This document shows positions 11,200 through 22,884 of a stretch of DNA of 64,000 bases, piece by piece. Source of the DNA: Alopecurus myosuroides (lineage: Eukaryota; Streptophyta; Magnoliopsida; Poales; Poaceae); contig CM054062.1 of assembly GCA_028641055.1 (NCBI GenBank), positions 178,766,726 to 178,830,725 of the forward strand, given 5' to 3'. The translations under genes and the position numbers were made by a program. The notes beneath the pieces are model-generated. The model searched no databases. It saw only the letters and a program-made list of their open reading frames with translations, and was not told the DNA's origin. The first letter of the stretch is position 1, and each line of letters opens with the position of its first letter.

Positions 11200-12951
11200 T
11201 CACTCGGAGGAGATATCCATGCTCGGAGAGGGGGCACGGCGACGAGAACTGGTGGCTTCTTCTCCTTCTTCTTCAGACCACTCAATCAAGTTGCCCTGGG
11301 AGTCTTTGGCTTGCCATTTGTCCCATTTGGTGATGCTAGGAAGAACCGGAGAATCCACGGATTCGCCACCATCACGACGAAGCTGACGAGCTGCCTGGGC
11401 TGCATTGCGGTGCTTGAGCTCCTTGTCATAATGGGCTTCCCATTGACGTTGCTCAATCTTTTTGTTCAATTTGAACACCTTTTTGAGTGCCCTATCCATC
11501 TACTTGAAGGCATTGTCAGAAGGAGGAGGGCAAGAGGGACCGACCTCTTCTTCTTCCTCATCAATGATGACACGAGGTTTGGGCTTGTTCTTGCGAGGAG
11601 CTGGGGTAGGATGCACAGGGGGCTCGGTGCGGTCCTTGATGAGAAGTTTCTTCTCCATGTGAGGAATCCAATTAGCATTGTAAAATGTTCATTCGGGAAC
11701 TTGTCCTCCCACACATGCAAGATGATCTTCATAATGAAGGGCCTAAAGCAAGCATTCTTGCGGTTGATAACCACGTGCCAAAGCTCATTCCACACATAGT
11801 ATAACACATCAAGCTTCTGAGTTGAACCGGCAAGCCGCTTATCATGAGTGCAAAGCATCAGATTCTTGAGGAAGCCTTGGATCTCATCGACATTCCCCGC
11901 CTTTGGGTTGATGGTCTCGCAATAGATACGAAGCATGATATCATACGTGGGGTAGAGACCCTTGACGAACCCAACTGCAAATTTCGTCCAGTGATACAAA
12001 GGGGTGAGTTGATCCTTGGAGAGAGATGGTGTGTTAATGACATGAATACGGAACCAACCATTGTCGAACTCCTCACCACCTGCAGATGGTCCAAAATATG
12101 GGTAACCTCCAAGAATAGTTCCAACTTCAGACCACTTGATTGTCAGCTACCTTCCCTGGGTCATCCAAATAAGATTACGCTCGGTCTCATTGGAGAACTA
12201 ACAAACAAGATCTTCATCATAGTCTTGTTGGACACTCATGATGGGAGCAAGTCCAAAAGTCTCAACAAGCTCAAGTGCCTCCCCAAAATATTTGGGATTC
12301 CTCTCCAAATGCCCAAAGTTGATAGCATGTTGAGGAGCAACATTTTCCTTGGGTTTCCTCATCAAGATCTCATGGTAGATTTGGCTCTTAAATTTAGTGT
12401 GGAAACGAGCATCCTTACCCCGGAACTGTGGCATCAAGCGGTCGCGGTACGCCGCCTCAGACATCTATGAAGCAGACCTCTCCCTCTATGGCAATCTCTT
12501 CTCGGGAGCCGGGAACCTCTTGCGCTTGGGCTGAGATGGGTCAAGGGTTTCCTCAATTTCATCGACCCTAGAAGCCTTGCGACGATCCACGCTCTTTGGA
12601 CAAGGGCCCTTGCCTTTGGAGCCAGATGAATCTAAGAAATAAATAGCAAGGAAAGCATGAAGAAAAGGTAATGCTCAAGTTTCTAAAAGACGCACAAATC
12701 CAAGGAACAAAGATATAGATGGTATTAGGGTTGAATAACTAGGCTTAGGGCATACGACAAATCCACCCTAAAAACCGTAGCGATTCAAGCCTAATACTCA
12801 CTATCTAGGTTGCTAGGGTTTGTACTCGTGATCTCCTACTCCCAAAACTCCAAATCCACACATGTAGAGGTTAAGAACATGAAACTCATATGAATCCCCA
12901 TCCATCAACTAGATGAGAGAGAGGGAGAGAGCACATACCCGCACCATCCAT
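11200..12951 (-). pseudogene. Copia A third gene (extra ORF between RNase H and 3' LTR), spliced, broken
   Basis: The protein has no function I can name. Transcription would run on the minus strand like pol. The likely start is ATG at 12951-12949 in a CCACCATGG context. Exon 1 (12951-12939) ends G|GTATGT. A 307 bp intron ends TTTCTTAG at 12632. Exon 2 continues in frame with a lysine-rich start and a basic 'PKRKRF' that could be a nuclear signal. Two in-frame stops follow (12488-12486 and 12467-12465). Then come 'YRDRLMPQFRGKDARFHT' and 'IYHEILMRKPKENV' to a stop at 12198. Shifted frames continue with 'LIWMTQGR', 'IMLRIYCETINPKAGNVDEI' and, near the end, 'KLNKKIEQRQWEAHYDKEL'. The third gene of Copia B shows the same blocks in the same order, so the similarity is real. 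The position matches the env-like or additional ORF of SIRE-lineage elements. Confidence 0.78.
12632..12938 (-). other. Predicted intron in the Copia A third gene
   Basis: It begins GTATGT and ends TTTCTTAG on the minus strand. Joining its flanks keeps one open frame across the junction. The predicted exon 2 starts in codon phase 1; the predicted acceptor in Copia B gives the same phase. Confidence 0.6.
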
Positions 12952-13140
12952 GGTGGAAAGGAAGGAGGAAGAAGATCCCGGGGTGGTCCAAGTCAAGGAG
13001 GAGGGATCCCGGCGGTGGAGCACCCGATTCCGGCGGCGTTGAGCTTGGGGGCGGCGGCGGTTGTGAGGGAGAAGAGGGAGGGCGAGTGGGGGAAATAAGA
13101 TTAGATCTTAGTTGACCCCCTCCCACCCTAGATCTTATTC
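12952..13140 (-). promoter_or_regulatory. Leader-like region upstream of the Copia A third gene
   Basis: On the minus strand this is pyrimidine-rich and CCG-rich (CTCCCTCTTCTCCC, CCGCCGCCGCCCCC), as in grass 5' leaders. It runs directly into the CCACCATGG start. The near-palindromic repeat array lies just upstream. I see no convincing TATA box. Confidence 0.4.
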
Positions 13141-13156
13141 CGCAAAAACGCCTCGG

Positions 13157-13484
13157 GCGGAGCCTCCGGTGGTTTCACCGGAGCCTTCGCTCTCTGCCCA
13201 GCGGAGCCTCCGGTGGTTTCACCGGAGCCTCCGCCCCTTGTCCACACAGTTCACAAAATTACGGTCTGCTGAGCAATTTGCGCCAGCGGAACCTCCGGTG
13301 GGGATCCGGTGGACATGGGTAGCGGAGCCTCCGGTGGTTTCACCGGAGCCTCCGCCCCGTGTCCACACAGTTCACCAAACTACGGTCCGCTGAGCAATTT
13401 GCGCCAGCGGAACCTCTGGTGGGGATCCAGTGGACATGGACAGCGGAGCCTCCGGTGGTTTCACCGGAGCCTCCGCCAGACCAA
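13157..13484 (-). repeat. Internal near-palindromic array upstream of the Copia A third gene
   Basis: Four 34 bp units of the form GCGGAGCCTCCGGTGG-TTTCACCGGAGCCTCCGC lie at 13157-13190, 13201-13234, 13322-13355 and 13443-13476. The last two are inside a 121 bp tandem duplication (about 13242-13362 and 13363-13483). The motif is the same as in the U3 array of the Copia A LTRs. Confidence 0.88.
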
Positions 13485-13929
13485 GTTGACGCACGCCGAA
13501 ATCATGAAAACAAGAGCATTTAGAATAGAATAAAGTCTTGGGTAGAGGAAGCTTGGGTTGGAAATTAGTCACTGATGTACGAGAGACATTACTCGAGGGG
13601 GTTCACAAGATGCAAAAAGGATAGAAAACCGAACCCGCACGAGTTGTCAAGGGGAAAGTATGATACGCGTGAAAGAGCCAAAAATATCAAAGGTCAGTGG
13701 CCGAAGCAACCATGTTTGAGTGTGTACTTTGGCACCACGAAGATATATCTTGGGTCCAAAAATACTACTCACAATTAAGCATAATAAGTCACAAATTGAC
13801 TAGATGTGTGATGATGGATTGATTTTCGCATAATAAGAGGTGTGTACTCATGAGTTGAGTAACGCCCCCTATATCCATGCCTACATCCACACCTAATATC
13901 ATGCATAATGAAGGTACATATGCAAGGTT

Positions 13930-14544
13930 TCAAGTGAAGTTGGAAGAATCTATGACATTTAGTTCATTCCTCAAAGCTCGAAATCTTGGTTCATCAAGGG
14001 CCTTTGTGAAGATATCGGCAAGTTGATCCTTGGTGGGAACATATGAGAGATCAATATCACTTTTCTCAACATGATCCCGAATGAAGTGATGACGGATCTC
14101 AATGTGATTCGTCTTGGAGTGAAGAATGGGGTTGTAGGCGATCTTGATAGCACTCTCATTATCACAAAGAAGAGGCACCTTGTCAAAGTGAATACCATAG
14201 TCCTTCAAGGTTTGCCTCATCCAGAGTAATTGGGCACAACAACTTGCCGCGGAGATATATTCGGCCTCGGTGGTGGAGAGAGAAATGCAATTCTTCTTCT
14301 TGGAATACCAACATACTAAGGAGCAGCCAAGGAATTGGCAACCCCCGGATATGGACTTCCTATCCGTCCTCTCTCTCGCATAATCCGCATCCGAATATCC
14401 AATGATCTGAAAGCTTGAACCCTTGGGATACCAAAGACCAAAGTTTGGGGTATGAACTAAATATTGAAAGATTCGTTTCACCGCTTCCAAATGACTTTGC
14501 CTCGGGGAGGCTTGAAACCTTGCACATTTACCTACGCTATACAT
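13930..14544 (-). pseudogene. Copia A RNase H
   Basis: This is the C-terminal domain of Copia pol. Visible blocks are 'RIFQYLVHTPNFGLWYPKG', 'GYSDADYARERTDRKS' with the first acidic residue, 'SLSTTEAEYISAASC' with the catalytic glutamate, and 'VPLLCDNESAIKIAYNP' with the next aspartate. It closes with 'HHFIRDHVEKSDIDLSYVPT' and 'QLADIFTKAL'. The frame is open to the stop at 13930, but it is separated from reverse transcriptase by a frameshift near 14540, so it cannot be made as part of the polyprotein. The spacer and third gene follow about 1 kb downstream. Confidence 0.93.
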
Positions 14545-15374
14545 GATATCCGGTCTAGATGCACAAAGTAGAGCAAAGAGCCAATCATGGAGCGGTATAC
14601 CTTTTGATCTACCTCTTTACCGTTGGAGTCGGGTTTAAAGTCGGTGGTCGTGGACATGGGAGTCTTCATAGGCTTGGCATCATGCATATTAAATCTCTTG
14701 AACATGTATTGAGTGTATTTGGCTTGTTTGATGAAGGTTCCTTCATGATATTGATTCACTTCAAAGCCAAGGAAGAACTCCAACTCTCCCATCATAGACA
14801 TCTCAAACCTATCGGTCATAAGCTTGCAAAACTCCTCATTGAACAAGGTGTTAGTAGACCCAAAAATGATGTCAACCACATAGAGTTGGCATCTGAACAA
14901 GTCACCTCTAACCGTCTTGGTAAAGAGGGTGGGATTGATTAAACCAACATTAAACCCATGATCCACTAGAAACTCTTTAAGGTGCTCATACCACGCACGT
15001 GGAGCTTGTTTAAGTCCATAGAGCACCTTATCAAGTTTATAGACATGATCGGGGTGGTTGGGATCCTCGAAACCCGGAGGTTGCTTGACATATACTAACT
15101 CATTAATGGGACCATTGAGGAAAGCACTCTTAACATCCATTTGTTGTAACTTGAAATTATGATGAGATGCATAAGCAAGTAAGATGCGAATGGATTCAAG
15201 ACGAGCTACGGGGCAAAGGTTTCACCGAAGTCAATACCTTCGACCTGGGAAAAACCTTGAGACACCAACCTTGCCTTGTTGTGACTGACAATACCATCTG
15301 TGTCTTGCTTGTTCTTGAACACCCATTTGGTGCCAATAACATTTTTTGCAATCCTTGGGTCTTGGCACTAGTTT
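14532..15374 (-). pseudogene. Copia A reverse transcriptase, active site mutated
   Basis: The frame from 15140 contains 'MDVKSAFLNGPINELVYV', 'QPPGFEDP', 'YKLDKVLYGLKQAPRAWYEH' and, at the catalytic turn, 'QLYVVDIIFGS'. Copia elements carry YVDD at this site, so the first catalytic aspartate has become valine. Further blocks are 'FEMSMMGELEFFLGFEV' and 'STTTDFKPDSNGKEVDQKV'. The upstream part of the domain (15141-15374) is in another frame, so there is at least one frameshift. Both the mutation and the frameshift would abolish activity. Confidence 0.93.
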
Positions 15375-17291
15375 CTACACTTTGTTGCGCTCGAAGTTAT
15401 TGAGTTCATCATGCATGGCTTCAAGCCAATCTTGATCTTTGAGTGCTTCATAGACCTTCTTGGGTTCAATGAAAGAGACAAAAGCATGAGCCTTGCTAAA
15501 ATCCGCCAATTGCCTCCTAGTGACCACTCTTCCACGAACTTGCCCAAGAATCTTGTCCTCCGTGTGACCCGCTCGTTCAAGATTCTCTAGCCTTCTCTTT
15601 GCTCTTAGTGCTAGCATCTCCTCCAAGGATTCCTTGGATATAGATTGAGAATCACCTTCTTCATTGGAGACATGTCCATCTTCATTTCGTCCTTGATCAA
15701 TAATGTTTGACGGATCACCACTAGGTTGAGCACTCTCAACAATGATGGAACCTTGATCATGATTAAGATGAGTCGCTTGGCCTTGATCATTAGCTTTGCC
15801 TTGATTGCTTGTTTGACCTTGATCATTAGCTTGAGGGCTTTGTGAATCTTGTTGAGTATCTTGATCATTAATGGGTGTAGACAATGGCTCCACTTGAGTG
15901 GGGCATAGTCCTTCTCCCTCCGTCATCCGGTAACCCTCAATGGGGATTATTTCACCAATCCCCATTCTTCTTATTACGATGGGAGAAATTGCATCTCCTA
16001 CAACACCATGATCTATACGCCCCCCTTGGGAGTCGTTATCCTCATCAAACACCACGTTTATAGCTTCTTCAACTTGTCTGGTGGACTTGTTGTAGACTCT
16101 ATAGGCGTGAGCGTTTGTGGCATGGCCGACAAAGATACCCTCATAAGATTTGGTCTCATGTTTTGACAACCATTTACCTTTCTTGCGAATGAAGCACTTG
16201 CAACCGAAGACCTTGAAGTAAGATACATCCGGTTTCTTGCCCGTGAGAATCTCATAGGGAGTCTTGTTCAATATCTTGCGAAGATATAACCGGTTGGTAG
16301 CATGACATGCGGTGGAGACGGCTTCGGCCCAAAAGTTATAGGGAGACGAGAACTCCGCAATCATGGTCCTAGCCGCAACCATCAAAGTCCGGTTCTTTCT
16401 CTCCGCAACACCATTTTGTTGAGGGGTATAAGGAGTGGAATATTGATGAGCAATGCCTTCTTCACTAAGAAAATCCTCAATGGTGTAGTTCTTGAACTCC
16501 GAGCCATTATCACTCTGGATGGCCAATATGGTAGCATTGTGTTGGCGCTCCACTAGAGTGATGAACTCGATGACTCTCTTTTGAGTTTCACTTTTCCTCT
16601 TGAAGAAATACACCCAACAATATCTTGAATAATCATCCACAATCACCAATCAATACTTCTTTCCTCCGAGACTATCATAAGATAGTGGACCAAAGAGATC
16701 TAAGTGAATGATCTCGAGAATTCTTGTGGTGGATATAGTAGTCTTGGTTGGGTGAAGTTCTCCATGTTGCTTCCCAAAGGCACAAGAGCTACACACACGA
16801 TCTTTAGCAAACTTAGCCTTGGTTAGTCCTAGAACATGATTGCCACTTTGAAGGTCATGCAACATTCTCATATTGGTGTGGGCTAACCGGCGATGCCAAA
16901 GCCACCCCACATCAACTTTAGCCATTAGGAATGTCGCGACACACGTGTCTCCTTTAGAGAAGTCCACTACATACATGCCGTTCTCGACAAACCCAACAAA
17001 GGATACTTTAAGAGTTGTTTCCCAAGTGAAAATCACATTCTCTTTATTAAAGAAAGAGGTAAAGCCACAATTTGCAAGTTGAAGAACGGACATCAAGTTA
17101 TATCCAAGGGACTCAACAAGGAGAACATTCTCAATTGATAAATCATTTGAGATAGGCACCTTGCCTCGTCCCAATACCTTAAGCTCGGACTTGTCACCAA
17201 TAGTAACGCAATTGAGATGAGGTAATGGAGGTTCAATAGTACTTATTGCGTCATAGCTTCCGGTCATATGTTGGGATGCACCACTATCCAC
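15375..17291 (-). pseudogene. Copia A protease-linker and integrase, one in-frame stop
   Basis: The frame starts in the protease active-site region ('MDSGASQHMTGS', with the D-S-G triad). The GAG-pre-integrase zinc region follows ('LWHRRLAHTNMRMLHDLQSG', 'CSSCAFGKQHGELHP'). A TGA at 16652-16650 is the only stop. It falls at 'GGKKY*LVIVDDYSRY'; Copia B has phenylalanine there. The integrase core then shows 'VIVDDYSRYCWVYFF', 'IQSDNGSEFKNY' and 'TPQQNGVAERKNRTL', giving all three DDE residues. The C-terminal part has 'YEILTGKKPDVSYFKVFGCK' and a long glutamine- and aspartate-rich linker leading towards reverse transcriptase. Confidence 0.93.
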
Positions 17292-17358
17292 TGTCCATCT
17301 ACCTGACCCGGAAGCACTTCCCTACAAGAGATCAATTTCTTGATTTAGATACCCATCC

Positions 17359-18734
17359 TTAAATGGGTCCTCTTTTGTTAGTAACAAGGTTCTTAGGAAC
17401 CCAAATAGTCGAATGATAATCATCACCATAATAAGTACCAACGTATTTAACATAAACATGTCCATCTGTAGATTTCATAAGAACATAAGATGGGTTATAT
17501 TTTTCGGCGAAGTCATTGTGAGTGATGCTCCCCCTAGAGGTATCACCACCCACAATGGCGTTGGTCTCCTTCTCCTTGGCCACCTCTCCCTCTTTTACAA
17601 AGACAACATTTTGAGAGGGAGAAGTTACATTCTTGGATTTCTTCTTTGACTTGGAAACAAAGCCAAGTCCTTCTTTCCCTTTCTTGGCTCCCTGAGAGCT
17701 TATGGCATCATTGAGAGTTTTCTCTCTTCCTACAATGTTAGTCGTAGTGCAAGAGGTAGGCATGATAACAATGCTATTAGATGAAGATGCAACTTGCTTA
17801 TTAGATTGTTGAGCTAGAAGCTTATTTCGAGACTTGGTGAGTTTGTCATGAATTTCTTTAAGAGACATGAACTCCTTTTCTAGTTTTTCATGATTCTCAA
17901 CAAGTTTCTCATGAGCTATTCCTAGCTTCAACTCTTCTTCTTCAAATATCTTAAGTAAAGCAAAAAAAATTCATTATCTTTCCTAAGCTTGGAAACACTA
18001 ATATCATAAGTCTCTTGTAGACTGGATAGTCTCTCTTCGAGAGAGGCTCTCATGGATCTCTCTTTCTCAAGAGCTTTGAGAAGCTCATCGTCATGATTGT
18101 CATGGCTACCACTATGGCTTTCCAAGGTCATGATGATTTCCTCCTTCTCATCTATGAGAGAGTTAGCATCATCAAGTTGCCTTAATAGGGCCTTTACCTT
18201 TTCTTTAGTTTCACCTTCAAGACTACATAACCAAGAGCCTAGATTCTTAGCCTCCTCATCATCAACAATGTTTTTAACACAATCCAATAGTGAGGGGGAA
18301 CTAGTGGTAATAGACTTGGAGGTGGAAGATATTACCGCGGTGGCTTTTGCCATGAGACATGTAGGTCGGATCGATGCCTTCTCATTGGGGGATTCAAATA
18401 GAGAGACCGGTGAAGAGGAAGTCGTAGCTATGGCGACATGGGCAACACCTACGACTTCATCTTCTCCTTCATCTCCGGAGAAGTAAGTTTCCAATGTGGG
18501 GCCTTCTTGAACATATAGAGCCCTTGGGACTCTCCTTGCGAGATTCTTGTTTTGTGGAGCTTTGTTCTTGTCCTTGCGAACAAGCTTCCCTTCATTTTCT
18601 TCTCTTGGCTCAAAAGGACACTCCTTGACGAAATGGTTCGCACTTCCACAATTGAAGCATTTCCTTGGCCGCTCCCCCTTCTTCCTAAAGATCTTGTTTC
18701 TTGAAGGTCTAGGGGCACCGGCCTTGTGAGCCTC
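17359..18734 (-). pseudogene. Copia A gag, C-terminal half with zinc knuckle, broken
   Basis: This is the continuation of the gag that starts at 37129 and is split by the Athila-like element. The minus-strand frame from 18734 encodes a basic region and a CCHC zinc knuckle 'CFNCGSANHFVKECPF', which binds element RNA. A coiled-coil-like stretch rich in glutamate, lysine and leucine follows (about 18494-17928). A frameshift lies near 17930, after which the coil resumes ('LGIAHEKLVENHEKLEKEF'). The linker towards the protease has low-complexity serine and lysine sequence. Long coiled gag tails are usual in SIRE-type elements. Confidence 0.85.
18730..18734. repeat. Target-site duplication of the Athila-like element (left)
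   Basis: GCCTC here and GCCTC at 35910-35914 flank the element exactly. Removing the element with one copy rejoins the Copia A gag frame. Confidence 0.95.
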
Positions 18735-20445
18735 TGATGGCTAGGTTGAGACTCCAAGTGCAGAGTGTGTAGCTAGTGGCAAGCCTTCTTCCCCACGAGG
18801 GTGACTTGAGGGTTTATATCGAACTCTTGGGGAGCCAGTATTTCATCAGTTGTCTTCCAAGCTTCCTCCAGGATCCTGCAAACAAGTAGAGAATTTTGTG
18901 CCCTCAACCTCACCAAGTGGTTGTCAAGCACAAGGTGTGAGACTTCTAAATTGCAATGCAAAACTGAAAGTAAATGTGCAATAATTAAACCTACTACTAA
19001 ATGCAAATGAGAAAATAAATATGCAATGGATTGTTTTTGTATTTTTGTGATGCAAGTGGTGATGGAGATAATGTAAATTCGAATTGGAGATGCAAGTAAA
19101 GTAAAGTGCAAGTAAAGTAAATTGCAGCAAAGTAACTAGAGTGTTTTCTTATAATTAAAATAGGACCGGGGTTCATGGTTTCACACTTGCATTCTCTCAA
19201 ATAAAGTGGTAGACGGTGGCCATAAAGAATTACATGTGAGATTACAATAACATGTTTAACATTGAGTACTTTCATATGGGCATCACGTCCTAGCATAGAG
19301 ATCTCTACGGTCATATTGATTCCTCTTATACTCCACCAAGATACGAAATAAATCATAACACCTCGATAATTAAGGAAAAACCAGAGTATAGCTTTAAGCA
19401 ATGTGACATGAAGTTGAAGTAAGAACTTGCTAGATCTAGTCATGGAGATTGATTAGTGTCACTTCAAATCCCCGGTAACAAGGTACTCCTTTTTATCCCT
19501 AGTGAGGTAACTAAGAAAGGTTTAACAAAACCTAAGTGGATCGCTGAACTTTTGTCACTTTCACAGCACTAGCCACCCCCCGTTACTCCAACTAATGCAC
19601 CCATCAGCCCACACACGCTCTCAAGAACTAGATTGATCAAAGCTAGCAAATAAGAACGGGGTACATAAGATACATCTACTCAAATAACTCAAGAGAAACA
19701 ATTGCAATCTCAGATTCAATAACTCATAGAAAAGATCCACCACATAGGAATTACAACGGTGCCCGTAATCATGTGAGGCAGCTCATACGGATCTAATTAG
19801 TGAAGCACATAGAGAGAGAGATACAAGTGCTACTTCCACAAACCCATAGCCCTGGGGTGGACTACTCCCTCTTCATGGAGATGTCGATGGAGATGACGTT
19901 GGAGGGGTAGGAGATCACACCGGCGGCGCCCCGCCGGAGTTTTCCCCCTCCAATCTGGAACTCCAGGTCTCTGTTTCGGTGTTTCGGTGTTTCGGTGGCG
20001 CTCTCCTCCGTAAGGGTACGGGGGACCCTTTTTATAGTCGGTTTTAGGTCAAGACGGAGTCGGTAAGTTGAAGATGGAAGGAATTGGGGCCACAGGGGCC
20101 AAAAGGGGGCCTCTCACGCGGCCAAGGAATCTGGTCGCGTGGAGGGTCCTCTTTTGGGCCTCCTTGCCCAATTCTCGTGGATCCTTCGCCCGCAAGTCTT
20201 CTCCTTCCAAAAAAATGACCCCCGCAGATTTTCTGGTGATTTCGCGGAAGTTTGCCCCCTGAAACGTCAAAAATATAGAAAACGGGGTTTCTGACAGGCA
20301 GGGTTAATTCCATAAAAGTTGGGGGACTTTGTAATTTAACCCCAAAATACTATAAAACATTGAACTATACCCTTATATGATGCAATATGTAATAGAAAAC
20401 CATGTGAAAATATGCAAAATTCATCTATGCATTTTACATGCATCA
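18735..20445 (-). repeat. 3' LTR of the Athila-like element
   Basis: It is 1711 bp with TGATG...CATCA ends. It matches 34206-35909 nearly throughout; by eye a few dozen substitutions and small indels separate them, fewer than between the Copia A LTRs. Confidence 0.95.
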
Positions 20446-20462
20446 ACATCCCCAAGCTTAAC
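20446..20462 (-). other. Polypurine tract of the Athila-like element
   Basis: On the minus strand TAAGCTTGGGGATGT directly precedes the 3' LTR, the form common in Athila-type grass elements. Confidence 0.8.
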
Positions 20463-22830
20463 CCATGCTCTTCCTCGAGTATGAAGGTGATAAAACTAAG
20501 ATGGGTTTTGCATATTGAAACAATCATGGGATATCAAGGAGGATTATTCATGTTACATATAATCAAATGATTAATACTAGAAATGAGTAGCAATATACAA
20601 TTCATGTTGTAAGGAATATCAAATATGCAAGCAAAGATGCTTCATGAAAGTTCACAAAGTGTATAATGAAATAAAAGCACTATGGACCAAATGCATACAC
20701 AAAATGAAAAATAAAATCCTATATTGGTAAAAGAATAGCATAATGGAGAATAGAAAATATGGTGGACACTTTGGAGAAAATTGAGTAGAGGTAAAACATG
20801 ATCAAGTCTTATTTAGCCTCTAAATTATTCAACTAAAATTACTAATTGAAATGTGGTATCCATTGATCTAGGACTCTCATTGCCCCTTTATCACTAGCAT
20901 CTTAAAATTGTGAGTATTGAAGTAATGAGAATGACAAGGTGGTTGAAAGCCTCATGCCCCGTGAATGTGAAAACCTACTCCATGATTACTCAACTTAAGA
21001 TTCCTAATAAGTTTTGTACAATCATAATAAGTATTAATGACATCATAGAGAACCGCAAAGAGGTACCTCTTGCCCCATGACATGGAAACAAGCCCATGTT
21101 ACAATGACAAGATGAACAAACGGAGTAGACTCATCATCCTTTTTATTTTCATTCACTATTATGCATAGCTTCTTATTTTATTATAGGATGTGTTGTAGAG
21201 TCACTCAAGCTGTAAGTAAATTTCCACCATGATAAAGCATGGCTTGGGTTAGCGGCCCAATGCGTTTCTCTAGTCATATAGATACTTACTCATCAAAACT
21301 TACTATTCCTCTATTTCATTTCGGCATGGCAGGAGTCCAAAAACAAAATTACATGATATCAACCAAATGTAATTTTTTTTGTGCAATGTTGAAAGCTTTC
21401 CGGTGATACACGTTTATAGCTAGCTCCCAACCACACACTTGTCAAACGCAAAACTTGTGCCTCCCATTATTGGGTCATGTTTATTAGATGCATAAAAAGT
21501 AAAGTGTGCCTTCAAAAGTTCGTGAGAGTCCTATCCCAAGTTCATCCCATGAAAATTAATAAAGTGAATATCTTAATTTAGAACATAAATAACACAATAA
21601 CATGGTGAACATACTCGGAATAGCAATGAACCTAATGGGAAGATATGGTGGACTCACTGAAAATACTTGGCTAAGGAGTGTTGGAAACAAGTTTTTACTT
21701 GTTGGAATTTTTAAATTTTTGGGCTAGCAAGAGGGAGATAGTTGACCAGCTACTATGCATGCATATGTCCATAGAACTACTCATTTCATGACAAACTAAA
21801 TAAACAAGCAATTAACATCAAGGACATGAATAAGAGATAGCTCAAGACAATATTGTTGCTAATTTCTACACATAAAAAGCCTATAAATCATGCAAACATA
21901 TGTAGCTCTTCAAATGAACCATGGCATCCCTATTCCAAGTCATAATACTAGCATCCAATACATTCCAACCCCAAAATCTAGTAGCTCAATCTCATATAAA
22001 ATGATGGTGGTGGTCTTATCAAAACAAAAATAAAAAACAAAAACTAGACGCTTCAAGTCTCTACGATAAATGCTTTGCTTAGAAAAACAGAAAGTAGACG
22101 TGTGCTAACCAAAAGAGTGTAGCTACAGTGGGGTGTTCATCACATCCCCAAGCTTATGGTTTCACAATTCTTGTATGTCTTGAGGCGCAGCTCCTCTATT
22201 CCCTGTGAAAAAAACTTCACAAAACATGTTTCTCCCATTCTTTTTCTGTGGGGTGAGATTAGCAAGGACAAACCAATCACATGCTTGTTGTGCAAAATTC
22301 CAAATCAAATGCTCCAGTAGATAGAAAATAAGGTTCATTATGTTGTATGTTCACTCTCTTGCTTGAAAGAATCATGGAAATTCGATTCCCAAACCCAAAG
22401 AGTGCATAAAACAAAAGAAGGCAGAATCTGTCCAGAAAAGCAACAGCAGCAAAACGAACGTTTTTACCTAAGATAGACTCGTCAAAAAATTAAGAGAATT
22501 TTTGTACTTACAGAGGACAAAAAGTTGCAGAACATACTAAAAAATTAGCTCAATCCGACTTACCAATAAAAAACGTAAAATCATTCGGTGAGTAGACTCG
22601 TGCTGAAACAGAAATTTCATGCACTAGGATAGCAACTTATAAGTCCAAATGGGTTTGACTTGACTCTTTATTGAAAACTCCAGAATTAAAACAAAAAAAA
22701 CTAATCTCTTGAGACAGAAAGAGGACACTAGGAAAATCCAAACAAAAACAACCGGGTTGCCTCCCGTAAAGCGCTTTCTTTATAGCCATATAGCTAGGCT
22801 TTACTTACTTGATAATCAAGAGGGATAAAG
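20463..22830 (-). other. Non-coding 3' internal region of the Athila-like element
   Basis: This AT-rich stretch lies between the gag-protease stop and the polypurine tract. I find no open frame longer than noise and no pol motif on either strand. Near 22750-22800 is the block GGGTTGCCTCCCGTAAAGCG. Confidence 0.75.
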
Positions 22831-22884
22831 CTAATGAGGGAGCTTGTTCTTCAGCGTGCCCCTCTTCCTTGGGAAGTGCTCCAT
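22831..22884 (-). pseudogene. Protease-frame C-terminus, cut off by the inner LTR element
   Basis: On the minus strand this stretch completes the gag-protease frame that is interrupted at 31917 by the inner element. It contributes about 17 basic codons and the TAG stop at 22833-22831. The frame joins correctly when the inner element and one TCCAT copy are removed. Confidence 0.8.
22880..22884. repeat. Target-site duplication of the short-internal LTR element (left)
   Basis: TCCAT here is repeated at 31912-31916 directly after the other LTR. Confidence 0.95.

Noticed and set aside
13157..13484. Possible CRISPR-like array
   Set aside because: Unit spacing is irregular, spacers are themselves repeats, and the setting is a plant retrotransposon.
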